From Pomphorhynchus laevis (taxonomy: Eukaryota; Acanthocephala; Palaeacanthocephala; Echinorhynchida; Pomphorhynchidae), in contig WNNJ02002922.1 of the NCBI GenBank assembly GCA_012934845.2, positions 1 to 64,000 of the forward strand: a stretch of 64,000 bases of DNA, written 5' to 3'. The notes under the pieces were generated by a model. It was not told where the DNA came from, did not search any database, and was given only the letters and a program-made list of their open reading frames with translations. Made by a program: the position numbers and the translations under genes. Positions 33,311 through 45,079 of the stretch are shown here, one piece after another. Every line of letters starts with the position of its first letter. Within the stretch, counting starts at the first letter, position 1.

Positions 33311-33840
33311 GGTAGTGTAATATTTTACCGGTGGTTCTGTATGTTTGATTTTCATGAACCTCTAATTTTATATACATGTTGTGAGACTAAAAAATTATAA
33401 TTATTATTAATATATTAATGCTCGCCAATTTTAAATTCATTTTAAAATAGAATGCTCGTCGATTTTAAATTTATAGTGGCACAAAGAACAATGTTTCATG
33501 CGATAAATACGAAATAGTTTGATATCCCTCAACAAGGGTTAAAACCATTGTCTTGGTTATAGCAAATTACTTACAGTTAATACAACTCTTTCGACGTAAA
33601 AAAGTTTGAGAGATAATACATACAACGAATTTAGTCATTAAAAAATCACATATGCTATATTCGGATAATATACAATAATACACACAGAACACAGAGCGAT
33701 GCTAATCTATAAAAATGCCGCATTCGTAACAAAAATACATACTATTAACGACAAACTTACACCGCTATGAACAACTCGAGACCTACGGAAGTACCGAAGA
33801 GCGCGAACAACTCAGATACGAACCTGTTACAACTAATCTA
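33310..33840. other. No gene; spacer
   Basis: AT-rich, no frame or repeat that I can support. Confidence 0.35.
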
Positions 33841-34925
33841 CAGGGGATCTGACAGCTAGTAAATGGCTCGTGGCAAACTAGGATCTGTGCTAAAGTGTTG
33901 TACATGTAACGGCTAGGCTATCAAATGCAAGGGTTGTAAGTGTGCAAGGGAAAAAGACCATGCATTAACTGTTCTGCCCCTGAATGTTGCAATAGGTTTG
34001 AGAGCGTTCCGCAAACTACAACAGATGCTGACTCAATACGCAATAATGTTATAGGTGAGGAAATGTAGATATCTACAACAAAAACAAATCTGAAAGTTTA
34101 AAGGATTAATCAGTGCGCTTTATCGATTAAACCAGTTAACGGGGAGGTCAATAGAAAACACACATTACTCGGGGCGCGTTATTGTGGTTATCAGTATATC
34201 CGTCACATGACAAAAATACAAGGCTAAGCAATGATAAGTTCCCTGATGTCATAGCTGCAAGATACGGATTGCTTTCCAAAAACGCACCGATACACTGTCA
34301 GTGCGACATGCAAAACTCGCTTACACACTCGCTCTTATGTCCTCTAGGCGGACATCCATCAATGCGACATTATGGTTCAAGATATCTTTGCCAATACACT
34401 CCCTGAGATATGCTCATCTGTACAGGTCGAGCAAGGACTTAGGTCCGTTTCCGCATATGTCATATTTGAGCAGCCGACCACGACTACTGACAAAGATGCG
34501 AGATTAGATATTATATGTAATGGACTATTTGGCGATAGGACGGAGCACACTCTAAGTGATGTTTGCATTTTTAATGCGTTCGCATCATCCAACTCTTCAA
34601 GGAATCCCGAATCATGTTTAAAATATTACGAATGCCGTACAAAGAATAAATATATCGAAGTCACGGAAATCGAACGTGCATCCTTAATTCCTGCCATACT
34701 CTCAAACTCCGGCGGTGCTAGCAAGCAAACTTAGAGCTTTTTAAAACGGATTGCAAAAATTAAGAATGAAAGTACACAGACAATATATTTGGACGTTATT
34801 TCAACATTACGTTCCAGAATAGGAATCCGTCATGCAAGGATGATATCGCGATGCATTAGGAGATCTAGTTCCGCATTTCATCGTTCGGAGAGTCCTCCAT
34901 CAAATCATCTGGAAGCTCCAAATTG
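33840..34925 (+). pseudogene. RLE-type LINE copy 3, internally deleted
   Basis: Keeps both ends but not the reverse transcriptase. The left end has the Cys-rich N-terminus (KCCTCNG, CKGCKCAREK, then CINCSAPECCNR in another frame, 33890-34000). The right end has the zinc-binding region and tail: ARLDIICNGLFGDRTEHTLS, ECRTKNKYIEVTEIERA, and LRSRIGIRHARMISRCIR at about 34800-34860. The middle (about 1.7 kb relative to copy 1) is gone. Several frame breaks. Confidence 0.75.
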
Positions 34926-35925
34926 ATGTTTTACTTTTAACCCAGCTGTTGCCCATTAGGGGATATTTTACGATTACGTGTTTTATTTTATTTTGATTTA
35001 TAATAAATCGTAATTATTAAAAAATATATTAATAGTTTTTTAATATTAATTTTTAATATATCTTTTACAATTCAAAAACAAATTATATTAGTTAGATACT
35101 TTGTATTTTGTCACTTATTGAACGTGCTCTTTTTAGACATAGAAGAACTGCTTCTCTATTTTTTAAATATTAAAAATAATATTCTTTTATAAATATTATT
35201 ATTTCTTAATATAATTCAAAGTAACATCGCAGAAAACATCTGAGGAAACTCTTCAAATATAGGTGACATTATTCTCACCAAGAATATTATTATTACATAC
35301 AAAAACTTATTTCTTTTAATAATTAGTTATTAATAAAATACAACATTTAATGTGCTCTCAAATGAGCCCACAAAAATGATAATTGTTAAGAAAATCAAGA
35401 TATTTTCAAACTTGAGAACCTGGACTCATTATAAGTTGGATCACAACTTATAATGAGTTACAAGATGATCCATTATTGTACAATGGATCAGTGATTTGCT
35501 GATAAGATTTTTGTTTTTTGATGTTTCATATTTTATATAAATCATAAACAGAATTGGCTATAATATAAAAGGGATATAACTTCATCGGAACGGCTAGCGA
35601 ATAAGGTAAGTACTTATTTTCCCATTCTTCTAAAACGGCGTATATATTATGTTCAACCTTATACGTGACTAAATTTCTAACAAGTTGATAACTGTTTTAT
35701 TACGAGGAAATCCATATAACAGTTATTAGTTTTAATAAAAATTGCATTTTTTCTTCCTTTATTTCCGCTTTTAGACACGTAAACCTCATTCTCTCCGTTT
35801 ACCATTTTATGTATTGCTGAGACTTTTCGTGGAAATAAATTATTTATTCATTAGCTAAGAATACTCTATGTCGCTGTAGATAATCTGCTGAAAGTGTATA
35901 TAGAAATAGCGTATTTAAAATCTTT
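34926..35925. other. Intergenic AT-rich region with two adjacent hairpins
   Basis: No gene. At 35424-35458 ACTCATTATAAGTTG and CAACTTATAATGAGT form a perfect 15-bp stem with loop GATCA. At about 35466-35489 GATCCATT and AATGGATC form a second stem. The rest is featureless. Confidence 0.5.
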
Positions 35926-35929
35926 TGGT

Positions 35930-36760
35930 TATTAAAACTTACAATTATTTCTGTCAGTTCCAGAATATTCCTTTCAGTTTCAGATTATTCCTGTCAGTTC
36001 CAGATTATTCTTGTCAGTTCCATATTATTCCTGTCAGTTCTAGCTTATTCCTTTCAGTGCCAGATTATTCCTGTCAGTTCCAGATTATTCCTGTCAGTTC
36101 CAGATTATTCCTGTCAGTTCCAGATTATTCCTGTCAGTTCCAGATTATTCCTGTCAGTTCCAGATTATTCCTGTCAGTTCCAGATTATTCCTGTCATTTC
36201 CAGATTATTCCTGTAAGTTCCAGATTATTCATTTCAGTTCCAGATTATTCCTGTCAGTTCCAGATTATTCCTGTCAGTTCCAGATTATTCCTGTCAGTTC
36301 CAGATTATTCCTGTCAGTTCCAGATTATTCCTGTCAGTTCCAGATTATTCCTGTCAGTTCCAGATTATTCCTGTCAGTTCCAGATTATTCCTGTCAGTTC
36401 CAGATTATTCCTGTCAGTTCCAGATTATTCCTGTCAGTTCCAGATTATTCCTGTCAGTTCCAGATTATTCCTGTCAATTCCAGATTATTCCTGTCAGTTC
36501 CAGATTATTCCTGCCAGTTCCAGATTATTCCTGTCAATTCCAGATTATTCCTGTCAGTTCCAGATTATTCCTGTCAGTTCCAGATTATTCCTGTCAGTTC
36601 CAGATTATTCCTGTCAGTTCCAGATTATTCCTGTCAGTTCCAGATTATTCCTGTCAGTTCCAGATTATTCCTGTCAGTTCCAGATTATTCCTGGCAGTTC
36701 CAAATTATTCCTGTCAATTCCAAATTATTCCTATCAGTTCCAGATTATTCCTGTCAGTTC
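35930..36760 (+). repeat. 20-bp tandem array at the 5' end of LINE copy A
   Basis: About 40 head-to-tail copies of CAGATTATTCCTGTCAGTTC, most of them identical. The entry sequence AAACTTACAATTATTTCTGT matches AAACATACAATTATTTATGT at the start of the second array (46310), and in both cases the array leads into the same LINE 5' region. The array therefore belongs to the LINE, as a 5' untranslated monomer array, rather than being host satellite. A 291-codon open frame across it is an artefact of a 20-bp unit read in three frames. Confidence 0.8.
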
Positions 36761-36764
36761 AGCT

Positions 36765-39700
36765 CGCTACGCTCGCGGATTGAGCCGAATCTCTCGATAA
36801 AAGGTCATGACTAGAAAAGAGCGATCTCAGATCTTTGTTCCTAATCAAGCATCTTCCACATCGGAATGCAATGATGGTTATTTCAGTTTTGAAGTTGGAT
36901 GCGATTCTAAAGATTATGATGTATGGGCACTTGTTCGCATTAAAATATCCGACCGCTCGTTGTATAAACGTAAACAGTTCACATGCAGGTTTGTACATCA
37001 GTACGACTATTACAGTTATCCTGCTCCTCTACTTCTGTATCACACACGACCAATCAGACCAATAATGTTTTAGATGTTTTACTCGCATCAACACCTGACT
37101 TCGCATCCTATAATCCCATTATTGAACCTACTCTCTCACACACTTCTCGTTCAACTACGAACCAAACTTCTATTCATCTTCCTCATTCTAACAATGTAAC
37201 GGTAAAGTTTATCATCTCGTACCTCCTCTTTTCTATTCCTTCCCTAATCTTAATAAATCTCAAACTTCTTTATTCTCTACACGTACTCCTTACTCTACCT
37301 CTCCCCTATCACTACTCAATAATTTACATCATTCCGTAAAAATCATATCCAGTAACATCTCCGATCAACTTATACAACACTCCTGTCACACATGCCCCAA
37401 CCTATCTTAATTCTCCTTACTCTACCTCCAACGTATCACTTTCAAATGATTTACATTCAAAATTATCTCTAGTCATATCTCTGATCAACCGATTCAACAC
37501 CCCGCGCCTGTCACACTTGCTCCAACCAATCTTAATTCTCTATCAAACACCCCTGTCATTTCAACTTCTATCTGCTCATCTGCCTCGACTCCTACCAGCT
37601 CTGTCCGTCCACCACTTTCACGTAATCGTTTTCCTTCGCGCGATCGCTGTATTATCATATATAACTTAAAGCTTTCCGAATCTGCTTCTCCACAATCTCG
37701 CCTCGATGATGATGTATCTTCTTTCAGGTCTATCCTAGCAACCATTCTTCCTTATGATAACCCATCCCTTTTCAATAATATCGCTCCTGTATCCTTTATT
37801 CGTTTAAACAAATCTACTAAACCCAATCATCTCAGTCCTCCACTCCTAATAATCGTTTTCCGACATAGTTCACATGCCTCTTCGGTACTCTCCCAACATT
37901 TTAAACTTCTTACCACTTCATCTACTTCTCGTATCTTTCCTGACTGCTCTCCTTATGATATTGCTCAGCTCAATTCAGCTCTCATTGAGAAACATCGACG
38001 TGAAACAAACGGTGAGCCATCTCTATCAATCCGTAAAATCAACGGAAATTTTCACGTCCTACGCACGAGGCCAAAAATCCGATGGCGTCCCGTTTCTCCC
38101 TGAGTCTTCTCTGCTAGTCGATCTCGCTCCTGAACATACTTTTCGTCTTAGTCTTTTTAACACTCACTCAATTCTTCATAAAGCTGATCTGCTCCTTGAT
38201 ATCTTCGATCAATTATCCATCGATATTCTCTGCATTACCGAATCCTGGCACTCTGACTCCGACGATCTTGCTATTCGTCGTCTATATTGCTCTGGTTGTT
38301 CTCTAGTTGAATCAGCTCGTCCAATTGCCTCTCATACATCTACTGCTTCTATTCATGGCAGTATTGTTGCCATTGCTCGTTACCAAATGTCTCTACGTAA
38401 AATTAACGTTAACATCCGTTACACTTCGTTCAAATCACTCATATGCAGATTATCAACTCCTTTCCCTCTGGAACTTGTGATTGTATACCGTCCAGTTTCA
38501 GTTGCCCCCTCACGTATGTTCTTTAACGATCTTGCAGATCTTATTCTTACTGTTCATTGTCTTATACTCCTTCTTTGGTTCTCTATGACTTTAACATTCG
38601 TGTTGACCGCCCGGCTGACTCTGACTCCATCACTTTAACTAATCTTTTTTCTGATTTTAACTATAAATTACTTTCAAAAAGCTTTACTCATATTCTCAGC
38701 GGTGCTCTCGGCATCATTGTTGTTCCTAACTGCTTTATTGACTATACCTCCTTGTCGATTACTGATCAACGTTTGTCCGATCATTTCCTTGTCATTCTTA
38801 CTCGTCCCCATCCTCCTTTTCCCCCTCCACCATTATCCACACCAAGTCGACTCTGGAAACTTCTCGATATCCCTATTCTCTGCACATCCTTGCTCAATTC
38901 TTCACTCTTTTCACTTCCTCTTAACTATCTCTCACCCGATGATCTCGTCATTCTGTTTGATTCTAAACTTAAGAACATCTTTAATAACCTTCTGCCTATT
39001 CAACCACGACTTTTCAGCTGTCGCGCCATGATCCCTGGTTCGATTCAGACTGTAGTTTTTCTAAGCGTCGGCTCCGTCACTCTTTTCGTGTGCTTAATCG
39101 CTTTCTTAAACGTTCTCCAAACATACTGACTCCAAATATCCGTACTCCCTATATTTCTCTTCGCCATTCCCATTTCATTCTTATGCGTACTAAGCGTACT
39201 CTCTTTCGGCGAAATCAACTCAAGTCATCTTCCAACTCTAAATCTCATTGGAAAATCTAAAATTCAGTTCTGTTAAGATTATCTGCCCCTTGTAACATAA
39301 ATTCTGATGAATTTTCTTCTTATCTACAACCTAAGCTATTTAATTTACTTTCTCTTCTACATATATACCACTTGTATCCTCTCTTATATTTGAATACTTC
39401 CCTCCTAGAGCTATTCCACATTCTTCCCGTTTCGTCTAATAAAGATTCTAAGGTTCTTCTGTCACTACCTAATAAAACTTCTCCTTCTGACCCAATTACC
39501 ACCAACTTGCTTAAAAAATCCGCTCCACTATCTCACCCTTTCTAACCACATTGTTCAACTCGTCCATCCGTAGCCGTACATTTCCTTACATCTGGAAATG
39601 CGCCACTGTTCGTCCTCTCATCAAAAAGCAATCTCTCGACTCCTCACTCTCATCTTCGTACCGTCCTATATTTCTTCTCTCAACTCTCTAAACTCCTTGA

Positions 39701-40474
39701 GCGTCTCGTTCTCAAGCAAATTAATACATATCTCTTTTCCTCCAAATTATTTCCTCTCTTCCAAGCCGCTTTTCGCTCTAATTACTCTACTGAAATTGCG
39801 TCTTAAAGTTTATAATGACTTACTCATACCGCGCGATCATAATTCATGTAGTGTCATAGTTTCTCTTGGTCTATAGTCTGCTTTTGACATCGTCGATCAC
39901 TCAATTCTTCTCCATCGCCTTCGTCATGATTTGGCTTCTCTTTACCCACTATATCATGGTTTTCTTCATATCTACCAAACCTTACATTACTCGTCTATTC
40001 TAACTCTTCTCTCTCCCATCCTTCATCCATTCCATCCATGTTCCACAAGGCTCCGTATTAGTCCTTTTGCTTTTCTCTCTTCTCAGTGATTTGTCTTCTA
40101 TTTCTCATATATTAAACTTCCATGTTATACAATATGCTGATGATATTCTCATCTATGCTCATGCACCTGCTTATCGTATTCATGATCTTAGTGTTTCTGC
40201 TTCCGATTGTCTTGTCTCAATTTTCAATCATCTTTCTTCTCTTCGATTTTCTCTGAATCTTAATAAATCCAAAATTATGTGGATCCTACCTCGACGCCTC
40301 GGCTTAGAACCCCCCTCCGTATCATTAAATTCTACAATTCTTCCTATCGTTGATAATCTCTTTTTTTTATGCTTCAATTTGGACAACCGAATTTCACTTA
40401 AATCTTTCGTTAGAGATAAAGTACGCTCTTCTACCTTGATTCTCCGCAACCTCCGTCAAATTCGTAGATTTTGA
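36765..40474 (+). pseudogene. L2/CR1-group LINE copy A, 5' and middle part
   Basis: Begins after the 20-bp array. A Cys-containing N-terminal segment (FEVGCDSKDYDVWALVRIKI) is followed by a Ser/Thr-rich region. The endonuclease (FNTHSILHKADLLLDIFDQL, then IDILCITESWHSDSDD) is at about 38145-38260. The reverse transcriptase region includes VIQYADDILIYAHAPAY at about 40120-40175 with intact YADD. Many frame breaks and some loss between 39130 and 39540. At about 40474 it stops after CGTCAAATTCGTAGATT and is interrupted by a PLE; it resumes at 45080. With its tail it spans about 5.1 kb, a plausible full length for this group. Confidence 0.8.
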
Positions 40475-40487
40475 CGGAGGAAAAATG

Positions 40488-41150
40488 ACATTCGTAAAGA
40501 TGACATATTTAAATTTACAAGAAACATATTTTTGCATGAGCATTCATGCATACCATATAATATAAAATATAATACATTAAATAATGAAATTTTAAGAATT
40601 GCAACAATATGTAATGATATTGGCTTTCTTCAAAATCATTTAAATAATTTAATAGATACATATTTTAAACTAGGTTACTATAAAAATAACATCAAGCTGA
40701 AAATAGTAAAATATATAAATCAACACAATAATATAAAGAATAAATTTAAACTCTTAAGTGGCAAATGTTTATGGATGGATAATAAATAATATACTTTGTA
40801 TTAGAATAAGATACTAGATAGTTATTTCAGAGGAAACACATCATTAGCATGTATTTGGCCCCGCTGCTATGTTGGGTAGAGGAGTTAAGGGCCCAAACCT
40901 GATAGTATAGCAGTTCCTCCTGATGACCTCAAATTCTTATTATGATACAACGTCTGCTATTTATTAGTCAATTCATAAAAATGACGTTTATTTTAAATTT
41001 CCATTTTTTTTAACTTGATTTAAATTATAGAAAATCTAAAAACAATTATTAATTTTATTATTTGATTATTAAAATTTTATTTAGCATTATTATGCTTTGT
41101 TTAGTTTATAATTATATTAAATACGTAGACTCAGTTAGCTGATTTTATTT
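40488..41150 (+). repeat. PLE pseudo-LTR: partial copy upstream of the main PLE
   Basis: Nearly identical to 44410-45075. It holds the last about 100 codons of the reverse transcriptase (from DDIFKFTRNIFLHEHS to KFKLLSGKCLWMDNK), the family-2 motif, and a shared tail ending CGTAGACTCAGTTAGCTGAT. A 5'-truncated copy in tandem before a longer copy is the usual pseudo-LTR arrangement of PLEs. Confidence 0.85.
40864..40930 (+). ncRNA. PLE terminal structured motif, hammerhead-like (family 2)
   Basis: In order: CTGCTATG; GGGTA with GAGGAG (cleavage-like strand, block C); TTAAGGGCCCAAACC (block B, CAAA here where other copies have GAAA); TATAGCAG; then TTCCTC-CTGATGA-CCTC (block A). CTGCTATG pairs with the TATAGCAG side, GAGGA with TCCTC, and the G-rich strand with CCTC. 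The order is C-B-A, the same reversed cyclic order as family 1. Two extra bases (CC) lie between the stem-II strand and GAAA in nearly all copies, so it is not a textbook core. Confidence 0.45.
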
Positions 41151-41583
41151 GTTCTACTGACATGTTATTATTGACCTGTGGATTTTGTTTTCCCGGTAAT
41201 ATGACCTCTGTCAGAAATACTGAAACTATGTATTGTTGGTTACGACTTTACTATTATTTTTTCTTATTTCCAAACAAGTTGTATGAATTATTAATTCTTA
41301 AAAAAGTGAGAAGTTTGCATCCCAAGGTGCTTACACTTTAAAATGTAAACTGCTTCAAGTGATCACGTTTAAGAGACCAGGTAATGGCCAATAGCTAGGT
41401 CGCGTAGCGCGTGGAGTGAAGGTGGTAGATCTTTATAGATCTTGTTCCAGCCTGCAACCGCCTTAAGCAGGGCATCCCCTTGTCAGATGCTGCTGGATGG
41501 CCCGTTGTAAGTTTTGTCTGAGTCAACTAAACTAGGTGGCGACTCCGAAAAAGCAACGTTAAAAATTATGACTTAAAAGTTAC

Positions 41584-42412
41584 ATGTACTCAACAATATT
41601 GGAAAAATACGTAAGTACTAATGATTTCAATTTTAGATCTTTTAAATGTAACAGAAAAAATTGTATAGTTTGTGATGTTATAAATAATAATAATTGTATC
41701 GTAAGTAATACGACAAACAAATGTTTTTCATTAAATATTAATAATAATTGTAACTGCAATACCACAGGTGTAGTGTATCTAATACAATGTACATGTGGAT
41801 TGCAATATATAGGAAAAACATATCAAATGTTAAAAACTAGGTTTAGGCAACACATATATAATATACAGCATAATAGTCAAACTATATTTCATAAACATAT
41901 GAGATTAATAGGACATGATATTAAAAACTGTAAATTATTTATTTTAGAACATATTATCGAAGAAAATATTTCAATATTAAATCAAAAACTATTAGCAAAA
42001 GAAGATTTTTGGATTAAAACGCTTAATTCCATGTACCCATTAGGATTGAATGACGTGGTACAAGGAATTGGCAGAAGTAGTATAAAACATAATAAACAAC
42101 TATATTGTAATAATCCGGTTAAACGCAAACCAAGAAATCATGGTGATAAAAGGAATAGGAAAAATAGAGTTAAAAATATTAAAAAAGATATGTATATAAA
42201 TGAACAATTATAAATATTAAAACAACTTTTAAGTGATAATAAGCTAAAAGATCTTTATGTAAATATAAGAAGTTTTTCTAAAGATATCATATGCTCAATA
42301 AATCAAAAATTAATTAACGACTATGATAGGCTAAGTTGTATAATAGACAGTTATTGTAAAACAAAATACTATAATCGTATAATAAATTTTTTTTATAATT
42401 CAAAATATTATT
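41584..42412 (+). mobile_element. PLE GIY-YIG endonuclease region (Naiad-type order)
   Basis: The 209-codon open part (41584-42213) has a Cys-rich start (CNRKNCIVCD) and then GVVYLIQCTCGLQYIGKTYQ, the GIY-YIG core with its PLE-specific CxC, followed by LKTRFRQHIYNI and the conserved Glu region (LILEHI in the form FILEHIIEEN). PLEs use this nuclease for target-primed insertion. In ordinary PLEs it is C-terminal; here it precedes the reverse transcriptase, as in the Naiad group. The coding potential continues, broken, to about 42412, where an RLE LINE scrap interrupts the element. Confidence 0.8.
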
Positions 42413-42479
42413 AAAAAATTAGTAGTCACCCTCAAATGGGTCTTATAAATGTCAGAATAGAATATCTTTGCCCCTATAT

Positions 42480-42780
42480 CTTCGTTATAATCCTTATTAC
42501 TCAGTTGTGATTAATACTTTTGTAATTTCTCCTCCTTAGCGTCATAGACACTGATTTTGCAATAGATATCGAAATGTTTGTTCTTATTCTTCTTATACAG
42601 TCATCATACCTATCTACGTCTTTTTCTGCCTGTCTAGTGGCAATCCACTTAATCACACTGTTTGCTACAGGACCTATTCCTCCAACTGTCGAGAAAATCA
42701 TCGGGTGGAATGCCGCTTGCTCAATTCTTGTAATTATTTCTGCGTACTTTGCGTTTTTTCGACCTTCGTGGTATGTAAAT
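42480..42780 (-). pseudogene. RLE-type LINE 3' fragment inside the PLE
   Basis: Minus strand: YHEGRKNAKYAEIITRIEQA then FHPMIFSTVGGIG and ISISIAKSVSMTLRRRNYKS, the C-terminal tail of the RLE LINE family seen at 29220-29565. It stops at 42499. It separates the PLE endonuclease region from the PLE reverse transcriptase and lies in the opposite orientation. The same junction with PLE sequence is duplicated at 52760-52930. Confidence 0.75.
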
Positions 42781-42784
42781 GGAT

Positions 42785-44720
42785 AATAAAATGGATAATA
42801 AATATTAATAATAACAATAGAAAATACACATTAACCATAAACTTCATTAATAAATGTATAGATAACATAAATATAGCCGGACTTTTAAATAATTCTAAAA
42901 GTAAAGAAATAATAGGGTCAGATTTAAGTAAATATATTCCTAAAATAAGGTATAAACTCCTACCACCATTAGGACGAAAAATTTGTAATTATAATAAAGA
43001 ATTAAAATCAATATGTAACGATAATATTAGAAACATAATGGAAACAGAATGCAATTGTAAAAGTCTTAGTTTTGATAAAATAAATGAACATATATGTACC
43101 CATAATCTAGAATTAATTGAAAATTGTGAATTAAGAAAGCTGCTATCAAAAGGGTATAAATATAGATTAAATAACAACAACGACAAAAATAAAATTTACA
43201 GTTTGTTATATAATAACTTAAATGATTACTTTAGTAAGCTGATTAATAGTGAAAGCTCGAATATATCTAAGATTAACATTTGGAAAGATTATATATTTGA
43301 TAAAATTAAAAATAAAATGAAAATAACAAACAATTATAAAAGGAAAGATAAAATTAATAAAGATATGTATAAAGAACTTACTAAATTAAAGGATAACTAT
43401 ATAATAACAACTATTGATAAAGCTAGTAATAACTTTGTCTTCATATGCAAAAAGCTTTATTATGATATACTAATGAAAGAGGTTAATTCTAATGATTTAA
43501 ATGTAAATCCAACATATGAACGTAGTGAGTTGAGTTTAGAAACAATTATTACAAGTCACTGTTCTATAATGGATAAAAAGGGTATAAAGGTTGAATCAGA
43601 TAATAAAACTATACCTATATTATATTGGAAATCCAAAATTACATAAAAATCCAATAAAACCTAGGTTCATATGTAGTGCGTTTAAATGTACATTAAAACC
43701 ACTTTCTGTCTATATGAATAAAATACTTAAAGTAATTAAAGCACACTTCAAAAAATATTGTAAGGTAATCGAAATTAATGCTGGTATAAAACACTATTTC
43801 AGTATTAATTCTACAAAAGAATTTTTAGAACAGACAAATTTAATACATTTTCAAAATATAAATACATACGATTTTAGTACGCTTTATACAAATCTAGATT
43901 TAGTAGATATTAAAGAAGCGTTAGTAAAATTAATTAATCTTATTTTCAGAAAAAGATATACATATATATGTTATAATAACTATAACGCATATCTAACAAA
44001 AATTAAACCATCAAGTAAATATAAATATATGGATAAAATTGAATTAATAGAATCCTTAAATATTTTGATAGATTAAAATTATGAAAAAAGTAAGGTCATC
44101 CATATTTAGACAAGTAAAGGGTGTTCCAATGGGTGGTAATAGTAGCCCAATTATAGCTGACTTGTTTTTAAGCTTTATAGAATATGAATTTGTTCATAAC
44201 TGTTTAAAAAATAAATCTAAACAATGTAGATATATGAAATACATGTTTCGATAAATTGGTGATATATGTGTATTTAATTCTAATAATTTTTATTCAATTA
44301 GTGAACAAATTTATCCAGAAAGCCTTATTCTTAACAAAACCAATATTAATGATAAAGAAGGTGTATATCTAGATATGAACATTAAATTAACATTAACTAA
44401 AACTACTATTAATTTATATCGTAAAGATGACATATTTAAATTTACAAGAAACATATTTTTGCATGAGCATTCATGCATACCATATAATATAAAATATAAT
44501 ACATTAAATAATGAAATTTTAAGAATTGCAACAATATGTAATGATATTGGCTTTCTTCAAAATCATTTAAATAATTTAATAGATACATATTTTAAACTAG
44601 GTTACTATAAAAATAACATCAAGCAGAAAATAGTAAAATATATAAATCAACACAATAATATAAAGAATAAATTTAAACTCTTAAGTGGCAAATTTTTATG
44701 GATGAATAATAAATAATATA
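42785..44720 (+). mobile_element. PLE reverse transcriptase (Naiad-type)
   Basis: Upstream of the polymerase is ETECNCKSLSFDKINEHICT, the Cys/His motif, then NCELRKLLSKGYKYR, a signature that I associate with Naiad-like PLEs. Polymerase parts follow in order: TTIDKASNNFVFICKK, LHKNPIKPRFICSAF, FSTLYTNLDLVDIKEAL and RQVKGVPMGGNSSPIIADLF, the catalytic-loop region near 44250, and a C-terminal thumb ending SGKFLWMNNK. The polymerase would copy RNA at nicked target DNA. The element is broken, with a handful of breaks including the active-site region, and is a fossil. Its DNA is about 80 percent A/T, and Asn/Lys/Ile codons dominate. Confidence 0.8.
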
Positions 44721-45078
44721 CTTTGTATTAGAATAATATACTAGATAGTTTTATCAGTGAAAATACATCATAAGCATGTATTAGGCCACGCTGCTATGTT
44801 GGGTAGAGAAGTTAGGGGCCGAAACCTGATAGCATAGCAGATCCTCCTAAAGACCTCTAATTCTTATTCTGATACAATGTCTGTTATTTATTAGTCAATT
44901 CATAAAAATGACGTTTATTTTAAATTTCAATTTTATATTTTAAGTTGATTTAAATCATAGAAAATCTAAAAACAATTATTAATTTTATTATTTAATTATT
45001 AAATTTTGATTTAGCATTATTATGCTTTGTTTAGTTTATAATTATATTAAATACGTAGACTCAGTTAGCTGATTTAAT
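44721..45078 (+). repeat. PLE 3' end with terminal motif
   Basis: Matches 40790-41147. The family-2 motif is at 44791-44860: CTGCTATG, GGGTAGAGAAG, TTAGGGGCCGAAACC, CATAGCAG, ATCCTCCTAAAGACC. GAAA is intact here while the CTGATGA block reads CTAAAGA, the reverse of the situation in the upstream copy. The tail ends CAGTTAGCTGATTTAATT, and the LINE resumes directly after it. Confidence 0.8.
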
Positions 45079-45079
45079 T

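Noticed and set aside
35925-36800. 291-codon open frame with a repeated SSRLFLSVPDYSCQFQIIPV-type peptide
   Set aside because: It is the 20-bp tandem array read through all three frames, because 20 is not divisible by three and no frame of the unit has a stop. It lies in the LINE 5' array and has no gene-like start or end.
40864-40930. Textbook type I hammerhead at the PLE end
   Set aside because: The strand order is wrong for any standard type, and two extra bases precede GAAA in almost all copies. It is kept only as hammerhead-like.
41584-42213. Stand-alone GIY-YIG homing endonuclease gene
   Set aside because: The CxC motif before the core, the flanking pseudo-LTR and the downstream PLE reverse transcriptase show that it is part of a PLE.
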